From Salvator merianae (lineage: Eukaryota; Chordata; Lepidosauria; Squamata; Teiidae): DNA of 64,000 nucleotides. The stretch covers positions 8,688,072 to 8,752,071 of the forward strand of contig QVOM02000053.1 of assembly GCA_003586115.2 (NCBI GenBank), written 5' to 3'. The position numbers and the translations under genes are program-made. Position 1 is the first letter of the stretch, and every line of letters starts with the position of its first letter. Positions 1 to 12,401 of this stretch are shown here, in pieces. The notes below the pieces were generated by a model. That model was not told where the DNA came from and ran no database searches. It was given only the letters and a program-made list of their open reading frames with translations.

Positions 1-1185
1 GTACAAGAAAGCCCTCTTCTTGAGATCTGGTCCCAATGGCCCCAGATTCGGACTAAAGACATGGAAGACCTTGGTTTCAGTTGCCCAAAGTGAGATTCAG
101 TGAGCAATGGACTGCTCAGGTAGATGGAAGTGAGGTTTTTATTCACCGCCATTTGTCTCCCACAGCTCTGCAATCCTGATTTGTGGCTGGCTGTTGATAA
201 AGGCAAAAGTTATCACTAGAATTAAGGAAACTCATGGATGTGCATGAGCCCTTTCACCCCCCAAAATCTTTAAGGAATGTCAAAAACAGGTGATTTCTCA
301 AACCATTGTGGGGGGCAATTCATTGGGAATAGACAAAAAACCTAATTCCTTCTGACTATTTCTTTCTTTTGGGAAGGGGATCAGAAGAATAGATTTCCAT
401 TTGAATGGATGTTTGCATTCATATGTGATTTCATTTGCGTTGCCTTTTGTGTTCCGATTCTGATTGTTAGTTTGCGGCCAGTTTTAAGTTTGCATACTTA
501 CTTGGCTGTGAAAACTGGGTTTGGTTCTGGACTGGTAGATAGGAACATAGATGAGGCACTTGTGAATTTTGAATGGGATTTCAGAAATGGAATTTCATGC
601 AAATGGGACAAAACCTATTGCCAAAAAAGAAAAGTGAATTAAAAATGGATTACCTTTTGTTTTACTATTTCATTCATAGTTGTGGAGCATGCTGGTTTCT
701 CAATTCCACATAAGTTAAAGGAAAGTTTCTTCCACAACTGAGGTGTGTGGCTCTTAGGCTGTGTTACAGAATGGTGGGAGCTGTTCTCAGGGTGATGAGA
801 GAGTTGGCCTTAACATGGGGTGTTTATATGTCTAGTTGGGAGAACAGTGCCTTTCACAGGGCCTTGTTCCCCCTGTTTGATTACGATGGTCGTTTGGATA
901 TGTGATCTAATTCAAATGATGCAGCATGGCCAGTAGTCAGGGATGCTACAGAGTTGCCTTGGAGATGCCAGCAGCAGCACATGAAGGTTAATTTTGTGGC
1001 CATCCAGGACAGCCAGCCAAGCCCATGCAGGCAAGGGCAGTCCTCCTAATTTTGGTTCAAGTGGCTACACAGCCACTGTGAAATGAATCAATCGAGAGAG
1101 TAGGAAATCCTTTGCTTTGGGTAGAGACATAAGCAAGATGCCTCTAAAGGCCATTTGCAGGGAGTTGGGAGCAGGTAAAGGTTTC
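1..1185. other. Unassigned single-copy DNA
   Basis: No gene, RNA gene or recognised repeat was seen. A 77-codon open frame at 409-642 has no recognisable motif and a composition typical of chance frames in AT-rich DNA. Confidence 0.5.
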
Positions 1186-1189
1186 ACTC

Positions 1190-1535
1190 TCGTCTGTTCC
1201 TGGCCTTAAACCCCTACAATGCTGTGTTTCCAGTTCCCAAACCCTGTAGCCTTTTCAGAAGGGTATCATGATCAGTGGTATCAAAGCCACCTTGAAGTCA
1301 AGATCTGCAGTTCTACAATCCATCCTATTTTCCTCTCCTGATAAAGGGCATCGGTGAGAGCAATGAAGATATTGTCATCACTGTACCCAGGTCTGAAGCC
1401 ATATTGAAGTGAGCTCAGAAAATCTGCTTCCTTCAGTAGATCAGAGCACAGTTTTGTATAAAGGGAAGTTTTTGATTGCCTCCTTGCACAGTTACCCAGT
1501 GATGGGTGAGGTGGTGATTTGTTATCCTGGTTTAA
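1190..1535 (-). mobile_element. L2-like LINE remnant, reverse transcriptase core
   Basis: Read on the minus strand, this resembles the reverse transcriptase of L2/CR1-group LINEs. A block reading QYGFRPGYSDDNIFIALTDA matches the family's 'GFRPG..TETAL..L.DDL' region. It is followed, after a one-base frame change, by the catalytic motif A region (LDFKVA in one frame, FDTTDH in the next). A trace of the 'L..L..LG..G.ALSWF' segment follows at about 1190-1260. The frameshift and missing flanks show a dead fragment. Other L2-like pieces lie at 35692-35995, 36541-36680 and 41670-42185. The superfamily is clear; whether it is L2 proper or a close relative is inferred. Confidence 0.75.
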
Positions 1536-2868
1536 AAGTGTTTAGAGCTGTTTCTTGTGGTGTGCTGCTTTGAATTGCTCAGAAGGAGAAAGAAAGATAT
1601 ACCTTCTTAGGCTAAAAAATATAATGATAATACAGCAGAAATAAAATAGAGTAGGAAAGACCGTCTTTCCCCATCCACTAATCATAGCATCTGCCTATGA
1701 GTGTCAATAGACATATATCTCAATAATGTTTTGAAGTGCCGAATGAACTGCATTTATCCCATTTAAAGGGAAGCAGCCTGGTGTAGCTTCAAGTAATTGT
1801 GAACATAGCAATGTTGTCGCTGATTATAGATATGATCTTTCCATTTAAAATATCATTTTCAAAATCTTCCCCAACCCAAATTCTGATAATATTATTCCCA
1901 GGTACATAGCGGTGTAATGCAAATAACCTGCCTTGGCAAAAGTCTTGGAGTAGCAAGAGTTTTCCTAGTCTTATGTCCTATATACATCTGTTAAATTACT
2001 CAGAGATCTCATTAAATAAAGCTAATGTACTTGTAAAACAGTAGGGAGAGACAGTATATCATTGTAACTGTTCGAAAGAGCCGTTCCAGCAAGAAGGCAA
2101 GCCAAGAAGGCTAGGTATATGCTGGTCAGTGTAGATGTTTCTGGGCTATAAATCTTAAACCTTTCCTGCCTAGTTATTGTGTATTTCTTTAGGTGAGAGA
2201 TTGATTGTAGCAGTGGAAGATGAATTTGCCCGTAGACCCTTTCCTTCGTCTTTTCCTTCCTTTTTTTATTTTAATACTCCTGATGTTTCGCCAAGGTGAT
2301 AATGCTTTCTCTTTCTCCATCCCTTCCCTCCATCCTTCCTCCCCTTTGCAATCATTTGTTTCAGTTTTAAAACATTAAAAAAAAAAGGTGAAGCAGCAAA
2401 AGGAATGTTTGTCCCTGCATTTGGGAGAACGGGAGAACATGAAGACACACCACTTGTGCACTTGCTTTCAGCTGTTCAGGATTGATTATTTTTCTTTCTT
2501 TATCTGCCCCCCTCTAAGCCTAAGAAAAGGGAGGGGCATGAGAAATAGGGAAAAAATGGTGCCTACATTTTGGATTGTAGACAACTCTGACTAAAGGGCT
2601 ATCAATGGTCAGGGATGAGATATGAATGCAGGCAGAGAGAATATCACAAGAAAGAAATGGACAGACTATTCTAGTTCTTCGTTATTTACATTACATCTGT
2701 GTTTATTATTCTGTTCCTACATCTGTCTCATCATAGAATTTTGCTATACTGGCAAGATTCTAGTGCACTGGGATCTCTCCAAGCAGTTTTCTCCATTGGC
2801 AGTTGTTTTGCTGCCAGCTAGGTAACATCTTCAGTACAAAAGCTTACTTGTAGTTGGTGTTGGGCTAT
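1536..2868. other. Unassigned DNA with a pyrimidine-rich patch
   Basis: No gene was seen. 2235-2350 is rich in T and C (runs of CTTTCC and CCTTCC). The short frames over it read through low-complexity sequence and are not credible genes. Confidence 0.45.
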
Positions 2869-2965
2869 ATTTATTTATTTATTTATTTACTTATTAGTCT
2901 TATATCCCGCCAATCCCGAGTTGGGCTCTGGGCGGCTGCCAACAAGTACAAGTATAGAGCAGGTT
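2869..2965 (-). repeat. (TTTA)n-tailed LINE/SINE 3' end
   Basis: Repeated TTTA units at 2870-2892 are followed by TATATCCCGCCAATCCCGAG. This is the reverse complement of a common squamate retroposon end, a 'CGGGATATAA' body followed by an (AAAT)n tail, so the element points to the minus strand. Related tails occur at 5085-5160, 36783-36885 and 53776-53935. Confidence 0.6.
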
Positions 2966-3002
2966 TTCCATTGCACCTTGTGCATAACTGGCCAGAATCA
3001 GA

Positions 3003-3143
3003 GGCCCTTTTTATACCTGACCTACATGGTAATGGGGAATATGGTGGACCCACCTGGGGTCTGTAGTACTCTGCACTAGCATGTGGATGACAGGTCCCTA
3101 TTCTGGGATAGAATCAGGAATAAGGTCCAGTGCAGAAAGGGTC
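3003..3143. mobile_element. Family A inverted-repeat element, degenerate
   Basis: The left end starts GGCCCTTTTTATACCTGACC and the right end finishes CCAGTGCAGAAAGGGTC, an imperfect inverted repeat. The right arm also carries the family block GCACTAGCATGTGG...AGGTCCCTATTCTGGGATA. The left arm is decayed or partly deleted. It is a non-autonomous DNA element with no coding capacity. Confidence 0.6.
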
Positions 3144-3329
3144 ATAGTGTCACAGAGTTAGGAGTGACCAGTATGTGACATCAAGCTGAACACCTTGAAG
3201 AACTTCAGTTTAAAACATCTGCAACAGCTGGCTGTCCAGGTGTCTACTTGTACATACCCTGTTTCTCTAGGTAATTGGCTCCATCATTGAATTGATCTTA
3301 ATTTAAGGAAAAAAAATCTATATTCAATG

Positions 3330-3650
3330 ACAATATGTCTTGTAGGCCAGTATTCTGTATCCTATGTTCTGCACTGGTAGAGATCAAGGCTGGCTCCGGA
3401 GAGTGGCTAAATATTGTGAAATATAATGATATTCCATTCTGCATGCCTCCTGTGTTCTGGATCAGGACCATGCCGGTCCACTGTTAAACCCAACTAAATG
3501 GGTCTACTAGTGATCCAGATTAAGGCCTCCTTAGTCTTGTTCATGCAGACAGAGCTGGGCCAGTAGGGGGAGGTTCCTCCTGGATCCGTATTAATATGTG
3601 GATCTGGAGGTATATGTATGAACTATCCAGATTAAGGGCCCATGCAGAAA
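3330..3650 (-). mobile_element. Family C element remnant
   Basis: It contains 'CATGCAGACAGAGC' and 'GTGATCCAGATTAAGG' blocks in reverse orientation to the copy at 14890-15376, and ends near 3650 with CCCATGCAGAAATGCCCC, a decayed terminal repeat. An inverted repeat at 3577-3609 (arms around CTCCTGGATCC and GGATCTGGAG) sits beside a GTTCCT motif, the position where other C copies have their hairpin. Confidence 0.5.
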
Positions 3651-5084
3651 TGCCCCATGTGAACTGTTTATGGGCTCTTCAACATTTGATCCAAGCCAGT
3701 GGCTGCTACTAGATGTACCTGGAAGAAAACACAGGTAACCTAAAGAAAAAGTCTTTATTTCTCCTTGATCCACTTTGGAAGCATCAGCAGTAGCAGCAGC
3801 AACAACAAAATAGGCATTATGTGATCTCTTCCAGTGGTCTCGGAGTGAAACACAATCTGAAACAGGCCAGTAACTGCGGTCTCTTTTTTTCCAAAATAAA
3901 AACACCCGAACCATCTAACCGTCTGACATTAAGGTTGGTCCAGAATTCTTGAGCTCTGGAAAGCGATGAGAATTTCCAGCCATGTGCATTTGCATGTGAA
4001 TGATTCCCTGAAAACAGGAGAGGAGGAAGAGTTGATTTAATCTTATTTTGTACAGAAAGATGGGCCAGTTGCTTAATAAAGTGTTAGCATCACCACGCCA
4101 CCTGTTTATTGACATGCGATAGACGCAGATGAGAGGGAAATGCGTAATCTTTTGCCTTGTTAGAATGCCATGGGTTTAATTCAGGGGAAGGGGGGGGGTC
4201 TGGAGGAGGAGGAGGAGGAGGAGATATTTTTCATGAATATATATAGATGCTGAATTTATAAGGATTGGTGTAGTCACAAATGTTGTACAACATGTCAGGA
4301 TATCATAAAAAAGCAGGCAGATCTTCATAAAATACCAGCTTAATCTTGAAGATTTTAAAGCCTCATTAAAATGTGGATAAAGTCCATATATGGAATGGCA
4401 CCATTCAAAAGGTTGAAGTTGTATATCTGAGGTGGAAGGATTTTTAACAATTACATCTGAATGTCAGCCGACTCATTTTGGTCACACTTGATATTAGCAT
4501 GTAAAAAGTGATCGGGATGAAATTCTTGTCTTGCCTTTCCGGTATTGTTCTGCAGTATTTGCTGCTGTTGCTATCATGTGGAGAGCTTTAGGAAGACATT
4601 AATAGTAATTCTAAAAATGTATCAATATGGTTAGACCTTTGCTCCTAGGATGAAATAGGGAGTGAACTGCTGGTCTTGTAATGTTTGCGTCTTCTTTCTT
4701 GAAGATCTAGGCTGGGAAGCAAGGAATTTTATCAGAGCTTAGCTAAAGAATTGGGGCTGTCTTTCTGCGTCAGTGGCGATAGCACTATGATAAACAAGAA
4801 TTAACAAATTCTGTTTATTCCCCAACCCCCTCCACCCTTGTCCGCCAGTCATTTTCATTTTGTGCTTGCAAAAGTCTTAGAGAGTTTTCTTTTTATGTTG
4901 TTCCTCATCTTTTGTCCTGCTGTCTTGTTCTTCAACCCATAAAATGTACCCCCTCTGCTATGAAACTTCTGGGATAGGTCACTAAGACATATGAAATTGT
5001 TATCATCAATATACTGATGACAAGCAACTCTGTTTCTCTTTTCTATCAGGTGTGGGAGGAGATGTGTGTGCTAAACTAGAGCCT
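3651..5084. other. Unassigned DNA
   Basis: No gene was seen. A 107-codon minus frame at 3591-3914 overlaps the family C remnant and has no motif. A G-run lies at about 4190, next to the GGA repeat. Confidence 0.4.
4202..4223. repeat. (GGA)n microsatellite
   Basis: Seven consecutive GGA units follow a G-run. It is a purine-only tract on the plus strand. Confidence 0.9.
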
Positions 5085-5240
5085 GATCACCCTATTTATT
5101 TATTTATTAGGGTTATATATACCATCTTCTACCAAAAGGTCTTGAGGTGGTATACAAGACCAGAGTTTAAATCAAGCAAGCAAGCAAGCAAAGCAGCAAA
5201 AATAAAAATGAATTCTAAAAAAAAAATAAAAATTCTAAAG
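5085..5240 (-). repeat. (TTTA)n tail, (AAGC)n and A-rich low complexity
   Basis: TATTTATTTATTAGGGTTAT at about 5093 resembles the reverse-complement tail of the squamate retroposon end seen at 2869. It is followed by AAGC repeats (5176-5192) and A-rich sequence to 5240. Confidence 0.55.
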
Positions 5241-5450
5241 ACATCTGTGCGCACATCTTTTCTGGTCAGTCTGTAAATTTATGAAATCACAAGTATTTGT
5301 GTGTCTTCCTATGGACAACTGTAAAAGGATGGCCATGATTCTAATTACTGGTAAAATCGTTTGGGCATGGACTGAAATAAAGTTTTCTTTAAAGAAATCA
5401 AATCAAAGGGAACATGTGTTAGCCTCCTGGAATAAGCAATACTCACTATA

Positions 5451-5819
5451 CAGGGTGTTTCAAAAAGATGGACCCAATTTCAATGTAGTATATTTCACGA
5501 TGGCAACGTGTTAACAATTACACAAAAAGTTACAAGCTGTTTAATAAGTTATCAAGTTTTACTAACCATTTTATAAATGCTCTATGTTTCCTCCAGCTGC
5601 TATATGGGCAACATCGAGACAATAGTTGAATTCGTCCCAAATGCCTGTGGCAAATGGCTGAGGCTAGGGGCTGTTTGTGGACTGGGAGAGGCATTTAGTG
5701 ATAATCATTTGAAACTCTATGCCCCACCCGTTCAAGTGGTAAGAGTTTCATTCATGGGCGGTTCGTGGTTGTGGAGATGTAGCAATTTCAAATCGGGTCC
5801 ACCTTTTTGAAACTCCCTG
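5451..5819 (-). mobile_element. Internally deleted Tc1/mariner element
   Basis: The terminal inverted repeats are about 30 bp. The left is CAGGGTGTTTCAAAAAGATG and onward; the right, reverse-complemented, is CAGGGAGTTTCAAAAAGGTG and onward. A TA precedes the left end and TT follows the right, so the expected TA duplication is half eroded. Reading the minus strand, a transposase C-terminus survives: IWDEFNYCLDVAHIAAGG followed by NIEHL and a stop at 5571-5573. This is the mariner tail pattern (W.EL.YRLDVCRVT.GAHIEHL). The element is only 369 bp, so most of the roughly 1-kb transposase gene is missing. It cannot move without a transposase from elsewhere. Confidence 0.85.
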
Positions 5820-5929
5820 TTCTTTTTTTTTTCTTCTAATGGAGCATCAAACTTTTGATTTGCATTTCTTTAAAGCTGAGTCTGTACTGTGGACTTTAGC
5901 AGAACCTCCCCTGTTAATGAATTGACAGC

Positions 5930-6125
5930 CTTTGGGTTAGATATTTTGATATATTAATTAATTCAATATTTTGGCTACCAGTGTGCCCAGGTGGGAATTG
6001 GGTCCATTCATTATTTTTGTCTTAAGTTATATTCATATATGATTTTATATATGAATTTAATATATATGAATTTAATATTATATATTATATTTAATAATTT
6101 AATTAAAATACAATACAGTATACTA
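5930..6125. repeat. AT-rich low-complexity tract
   Basis: Runs of TATAT, ATTTAATAT and ATTAATTA with almost no G or C between 6030 and 6115. No gene. Confidence 0.7.
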
Positions 6126-7489
6126 AAACATTGGAGCAGAAAGTCTTGTTTGAGGGACCCCTACCCTTAGAGAAAATCACCCAAGACCTGGTCCTGATGT
6201 GTCAGTCCCTCCTGGGACTTATGGCCTCACTTGAGAAGTGAAATACAACAAATGCCTTTTGTAAAATTAAGACTGCTGGGTGGTGCAGCAACACACTTCA
6301 AAGACTTAGTAAGCCACAGAATGGTTGTTTTTCATACGGGGAAAAGGAAAAAAAGAAAGCGAAAACTTTGAAAGTCAAGCCAGTACTTTTTCTCTTGACC
6401 TTTCTGCAAGGCTGCTCCATATTCGCTAGTTGTCAGCACATGTTTGTCTGGAGTCATCTGTCAATGCCATCCGTCACTCCTGTGTGTTCCCATCAGTCCC
6501 ATTATCGGGGATCAGGAGAGAGCCGAGGATGTAGCCTGAAGGATCATTAAACCTCAGCTTCCAGGTACTGCAGGTAAGACCAGGTGGCCTGTTGTTATTT
6601 ATAATAAAGAAACAACACAGCAGAACTGCCTTGACAGCGGCCCAGGAGACCTACCAAAAGGACAGGTTGAGGCATGTCACCGATGAAGGACAGTTAAAAG
6701 TGGACTTCCTGCTCTCTCCCACACAATAGGCAGGAGAATTTATTGAACATCTGTTTGGTACATGGCTGGGAAGATTGATTAATTTAATCACACACACTTT
6801 GCTTAAGTAACAGTTGTATATTTAATGACAGGTTTGAAGGATATTTCTGTGAGTTATCCTTGCGTGCCTTTCCTTCTGATGGCTGCCGTTAAGTTCGCCG
6901 TCAAATCCAAAGGGTAAAAATCTTTCTTAAACTGGACCACTCTAAACTTTCGGTATCTGTGTTTGGGCGAGATTGTTGCACAGTTGAATGGTATGAAAAC
7001 TTGGTGGAAAACTGGGCTGTCTTGAAACAGGATTCAAGGGTGACAGATGGGTTAGATTTGTATGAGAGGGATATTTTTTCAGAGGGGAAAGTGATTCAAT
7101 ATACTTGATTTGGTCAGAAGACAGAACTATATATATGGGTTAATTTATTGGGTAGCTTGTAATAGGTCAGTAAATCCTAATTGTTTAACAATCACAGTGA
7201 AGAAAGGGAGGGAGGGAGGGAGGGATGAATTGCTGAAATGATTAAAATTTGGAGTAGTCAGAAGTGGAGAGTTGACTGGAGGAATAGTATGCAAGCAAGG
7301 AAGGAAATGTTTCTTCTTTGAGTTTGGTTACCTTGCAAACTTCATTGGGGTGGATGATAAGTTAGACTGGGATGCTATCAATAAATGGCTCTTTGCGTAC
7401 TTAGTTAACGTTCAGTTTTCCAGGCCAAGAGTGACTGAGAGACAGTTCTCCAGAGAATGCTTGGCTACAGCTCCTATGGTCCCAAGGTA
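6126..7489. other. Unassigned DNA with (GGGA)n at 7206-7225
   Basis: No gene was seen. GGGA units at 7206-7225 form a short microsatellite. The short frames over 6368-6550 and 7272-7490 have no motif. Confidence 0.4.
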
Positions 7490-7550
7490 GGAACAATGGC
7501 AGTTGCACTTCAACAACATGTGGAGAACTGTGACCACTCCAGTTTAGGTC
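7490..7550. mobile_element. Family G fragment
   Basis: AGTTGCACTTCAACAACATG followed by TGGAGAACTGTG resembles the outer arm of a short palindromic squamate element ('tagtccaacaacatctggagg'). Other copies are at 9785, 11425 and 12918. Confidence 0.4.
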
Positions 7551-9439
7551 ATTGCCCTACCAGAGGTTAATGCTGAAACTAGGAGGGAGATGATTTGCAG
7601 CTCAAACAGCAAGGAGGTACAGGAACTATTTATTTATTTATTCATCCTAAAATCCCAGACCTCAATTCCCTAGTAAAAATGTTCTTTCATCTCCCCTTAC
7701 AGCCAATCATGTTAAACCTGATATACAGCCAGACATTCCAGTTTAGATAGGGGATCTTTAAATATTTGTCTTACTTTTTAAAGAGTAATTTGCTTCGGCG
7801 CTGTTAGAGGCTGTAAATAGTAAATGATACAGACGTGCATAGTCATGTATTTTTTTATCGTTGGAGATACTGTATATAACATTCTCCCAATAATGCTTAA
7901 ATCAGAGAAGAGCAGGGGGGATTTCAGCTTAGCTACATTACTAATTTACAACCCTTCTCCGACGTAGAATGTGAAGAGTGGAAGGGAGAAACCTTTGCGT
8001 AAAGCCACAGGAGAAGCAGAGAGTGTGCGATCGTGTCCCAGGAGTTGATGATGGTGCCGGTATTTTGTTAGCATCACAACTGGGAAAATGGGTGGGGTGT
8101 GGTGAGCTGATGGCATACATGGAGGGGAGAGGGAATGGTGGCGTTTAGAAGCAGCTGATCTTCAGTCAAATCCAATTGAGAAGCTAAATGAAACGTTGGC
8201 TTGATGCCTCTGAAAGATGCCTGTCTGTCCACAAATGTGACCATACAACAATACATCCTCCTGCAGTGAGTTCAGATTGTCAAGGCCAGTACCAGGTGCT
8301 TCTGTTGCTTGCATCCTTCTACATCAGTCATACTGTAAGGAGCAGACAATTAATTCTGGAGCAAAATTGAAAGTCAGAGGCAGAGTGTGAAAGAACAGAA
8401 TGACAATAATAAAGTACCCCTGCCTCGCATTAATCTCCCTCACTTCAGGGCTGTCAGAGGCAGCCTGGCGGTGACTAATGCCAAGGTTTGCATACAGTGG
8501 TCACAGACATGAGCAGCATGCTCCCTCTACAGCATCTGCGCTCCGCTTTGTTGAGTTTTTGACTCCTGTGGAATCACTGGGAAAACATAGCCGGCGGTCA
8601 GAGGTAACAGGACCAAGTTCTTTTCATTATGGATCTATTGATCACTGCTGCTCAGTGCCCTCTGAAGAAAATGACATTTACAAGGAATGGAACCTTGGTT
8701 TTCCAAGAGGAGATAAAACTCACTTCTCTGAGTCATAAAGGCTTAGCCAATAGGCTTTACAGAAGATGAGCGCTAAGAGGTTGGAGGGTTATCATCTGAG
8801 GGTTACTGAATTGCTAAGGATTCAGCTATATGACCCACAAGCGGGCTGAGGTGCTAGTCCTGGCACTTGGGCAAATGGTGTGGTGTACCAGTGCCATACA
8901 CCAGCACCATACTTCCCTCAACGGTCATTTCCACGTTGGAAAGTCCTCCAGTGGATAGAAAATGGCCAACTTCCTGCCATGTTTCCAGTTCATTGGAGGA
9001 TCCTCCCGAGTGCAAAAGGAGCTGTTAAGTCTTTTTCTTTTTTTCCCTCCAAAGTGAATTATGCCACCTGCCCCGTCTTGAGAGCCATTTTTCCTGTCTT
9101 GTGGGAAAGATGACCACTGGGGCAGTTGGTTCAGCTTAGAAGCTGTGCAGGGGCAGCCATATTTGGGTGGCTTGCCCCCGGGGCTCCTGGAAGTGTGGCC
9201 TATATTGCTGTGTGGATACAGGTTAAGACTATCCAAGATGGCTTCCCTCATGTTCTTCTGCAGGGATTTTACGCTAGAATTCAGGTACAGTGTTCTGTCT
9301 TCCTAAAATAGTGAGCAGTCCACCATTATCAATGCAGTCAGAGTTCTACAACCCAAGAGTGAAGAGGGGAAGCTGAAAAAACTGGAAGGAAGAGAAGACT
9401 GGGGTCAAAAATGATAAACGGTTGGCAAATGCCTAAAAG
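7551..9439. other. Unassigned DNA
   Basis: No recognised gene. Four TTTA-like units at 7627-7643 probably mark a retroposon tail. Frames of 77-108 codons on opposite strands over 8880-9251 shadow each other and show no motif. 8410-8620 looks non-repetitive. Confidence 0.4.
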
Positions 9440-9745
9440 CACAGCAGAGGTGGGTAGGGTTTGTTTTGTATTGTATCAGAACTAGAACCGCTGAGATGTA
9501 GTTGGAAGTAAAGCAATTTAGGATGGATTTCAGGAGGAATTTCCTGACTGTCAGAATTGTTAAGTAGTGGGACAGCCGGTCCCGTGCAGTACAGTTGCAG
9601 ATTCCTCCTTTGTGAAGGTTTTCACAGCATAGCTGGAGAGACACCTCTTGTCAGTGGCTTAGCAGATTTCTACACCAAGCAGAGGACTGAACAAGACAGC
9701 CTCCAAGATCCTTTGCAACTTATATATTACATGATTCTATGTTAT
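9440..9745 (+). mobile_element. CR1 LINE 3' end
   Basis: TTTCAGGAGGAATTTCCTGA, then GGGACAGCCGGTCCCGTGCA, then the CR1-typical 'CCTCCAAGATCCTTTGCAAC' region, closing on ATGATTCTATG at about 9732-9742. CR1 elements end in short tandem copies of an ATTCTATG-like unit instead of poly(A). It is 5'-truncated and full of stops. Confidence 0.75.
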
Positions 9746-9784
9746 TATGTCAAAAATGGAAGATGTCACTGTAATTGGAGAGAG

Positions 9785-9862
9785 GTTAATGCATGGCCCC
9801 CTAGATGTTGCTTTCTACAACATCTGTCAGCCCCAGCCAGCATGGCCAGTGACAAAGGATAA
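9785..9862. mobile_element. Family G element
   Basis: ACAACATCTGTCAGCCCCAG followed by CCAGCATGGCC, with a decayed complementary arm (GATGTTG) upstream. Matches the copies at 11425 and 12918. Confidence 0.55.
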
Positions 9863-11424
9863 TAGGAATTCTGGATCAGCAATACCTGGGGAGGTGTAAC
9901 CACCCCTGCTGTAATTGGTATGGATCACTGCGTGGCTGAAATCCATAAAAGATGAAGCATTGTGATGGGTAGGAGAGTGCAGTGATCAAGATTTCTGTGA
10001 GAACATGAACATCTCTAAGAATATCTTGCTCTCCTGGGCCTGGGGACCCCCCCCCTCCAAAATCTGCTAAATGAAAACTTCCGTCCCCGTTCCCCCCCCC
10101 CCCCAATCAGTCTTTCAAGGCTATCTCTGCACTGTTTACATAGAGAAATAACTCTCCTGGTCAAAGCCTTCTTTTATTACATGTGAAATCCCCCACATGG
10201 ATAGAGGTTTAACGTTTGAGTACTCATGCTTCTTCTTTGTTTCTTGACACTTTTATTTCTCTGGAAAGGATGAGCGCAGAATCCCACAGGTTGCTAAAAT
10301 ACAATTGTAAGTGTACAATGTCCTCCCACTTGCCCGCACTTTGTTTATTGGGTAGATGCAGATTACACATCAGAGAAGAGGCATCCACTGTACCCTATCT
10401 AGTGAGTTCTATTATACCCTTGGGAAGGCTTGGATGGCTTCATGTTGTATTAAGCTAGTAAGAAAACATGCATTAGCAACTGTATTACACGAGGATATAA
10501 GCCTATTTAGTATTTTATAGTCCTGCTATTCTCCCGGGAGGGAAGCATGTTTTAGACTCATGTTGATCTTCCATTGTCAAATATCTCTCAGAGAAAGACA
10601 ACAGATTCTTGTCTGAAATAGCAAACAGTTGTTTTGAAGCAATAGATAGTGCATGTATTTCCTGTCATGTGTCTTCCACAGGTATTCAGCTGTAAACCTT
10701 AAATCCACAAATAGATTAACTAAAACACTGTTTTTGCTTCCTCCACATGCAAGTGTTGAGAGATTTGAGACTTTTTATTTTATTTATTTCCTTCTTGTAG
10801 AGAAGCACTATGCAGGGAAATCAAGTATAAACACCACAGAAAGAGACTTTTCTCTCTCTTTTTTTCTCATAAGATTGGCAACAGGGTTGGGGGTAGTAGG
10901 AGACGAGTCCTTCTTAGTGGTTGCACCAATACTGCACCAAATCTTGGGTTTTCTGGTTGTCTGTTGCTTTGTGATGGTTTATTGGCAGTTAATGATGATG
11001 TTGTTCTTTTAGTGGCCTTTTTTCGCTACTAGTAGGGTTACTATATGAAACCCAGATTAGGGGTCCAACACCATTAATAGTTATGTAGAGAGAATTTCGG
11101 CAGGTGCTGCCTGAATTACAAGCCTCCTCTTTTATGCTGCTATTAAAGATACAGGAACTCAGCACTGGATTCCGTATGATGACCTTCAATGTAATGCATC
11201 TCTTTAGCCATATTTTGAACTGCCTTTATCTCTGCCTTTTTACTCTGTTTTAATGCTCTGTAGCCCTCCCTGAGGCCTGAAATAAGTACATTTGCCTTTG
11301 CTAATAGAATGTTTTCAAGTCATATTGGATGACGTCAAGTTGGAAGCTGTTTTGGGATTTTTTAAAAATCAAACGATGTAAACAATGTAAACATTTCACA
11401 TCAGTCAAATCAATATTAAACCAC
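9863..11424. other. Unassigned DNA with C homopolymers
   Basis: C-runs at about 10047-10056 and 10091-10104 flank a short unique segment. The 119-codon plus frame at 10653-11012 is hydrophobic by composition only (T-rich) and has no family motif. Confidence 0.4.
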
Positions 11425-11505
11425 ATCTCCCGTCAGCCCCAGCCAGACAACTGCATTGGCTGTGGTTCATGGGATTGATGGTCCAAAACATTTGGAAGAC
11501 GTTAG
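11425..11505. mobile_element. Family G element
   Basis: CGTCAGCCCCAGCCAGACAA, then TGGCTGTGGTTCATGGGATT and GATGGTCCAAAACATTTGG. This is the 'gggattgatggtccaaaacatctgg' outer arm of the palindromic family. Confidence 0.6.
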
Positions 11506-12401
11506 AATCTTGGTTAGACATCAACCTGGATTGTTCTTTAGTCTTATGGTAACATTTTGCTTCATCTCCTCCCCTTGTATTTATTTACTTGCCTTACACA
11601 ATACTGCTAAAACATGGTTGACTTGGCACTTCTGTTACAAAAGGATGGGTGCTTTTCAAAGTGTGGTGTGGGAAAATTTTGGGTTTTTTGGGGGGGGTGG
11701 GGAGAAACTTTTGTAGTTCCCCCCCTTCCCAAACGTCTGCACACAGTGTACGTCTTCAGCCTTAACAAGATCAACCTCGGGTAGCCTAAGAGTTAGGAAA
11801 CTGTCAATGGAAGAACAATTGTTCCAAAGTTTTGAATAAATCATGGGTACTTAAACCATGCATCCTCAGCTGACCTAGATGTGATAGATTTAATTATGTC
11901 AATGCTGAGCTTTCCTAAGCACCTTGTGATCCTGTCTCTAGCTCTCCCCATCCAACCTCTGTTTTTTAAAAAAATATTTTCTTACCCTGTGTATGTATGT
12001 GAGTGTGTGTGTGAAAGAGCGAGCGAGCAAGAGCGCCTATACTCTCTAAGATATGACAGTCTCCTCTGCATTCCACTACATATAAACATTGCAGTTTTAG
12101 TTTAAATGCATTTCTTAGAAAGTGAGTCCCTTTTGTTCCTCAGTAAATGAACAGCAGTTGCTGGGTGTTGACACCTGGTCCTTGTGGAATATTTCAGAGG
12201 TAGGCTCTTACAGATGCAATACCTTTTTGTTGCTTTAAATGCATTTGAAACAACAGCAAATGTTTTCCTTGTTTACACTTGCAATAAACTACTAAATAAT
12301 TGTTTATTAAAAGAAAGTATATAATTAATTTTGGCAGCAAGTATACTAAATAAGTAAAATGTAGTCACAGTGATCAGAAGAGGGAATTTGTGAGATCAAG
12401 G
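11506..12401. other. Unassigned DNA
   Basis: A G-run lies at 11682-11703. A short GAGCGAGCGAGC patch lies at about 12016. No gene or recognised element. Confidence 0.4.

Noticed and set aside
4196..4223. (GGA)n as the serine-rich RANBP10 exon on the minus strand
   Set aside because: It would read as poly-Ser or poly-Leu, but it lies on the wrong side of the 36-kb exon and lacks flanking RanBP10 residues.
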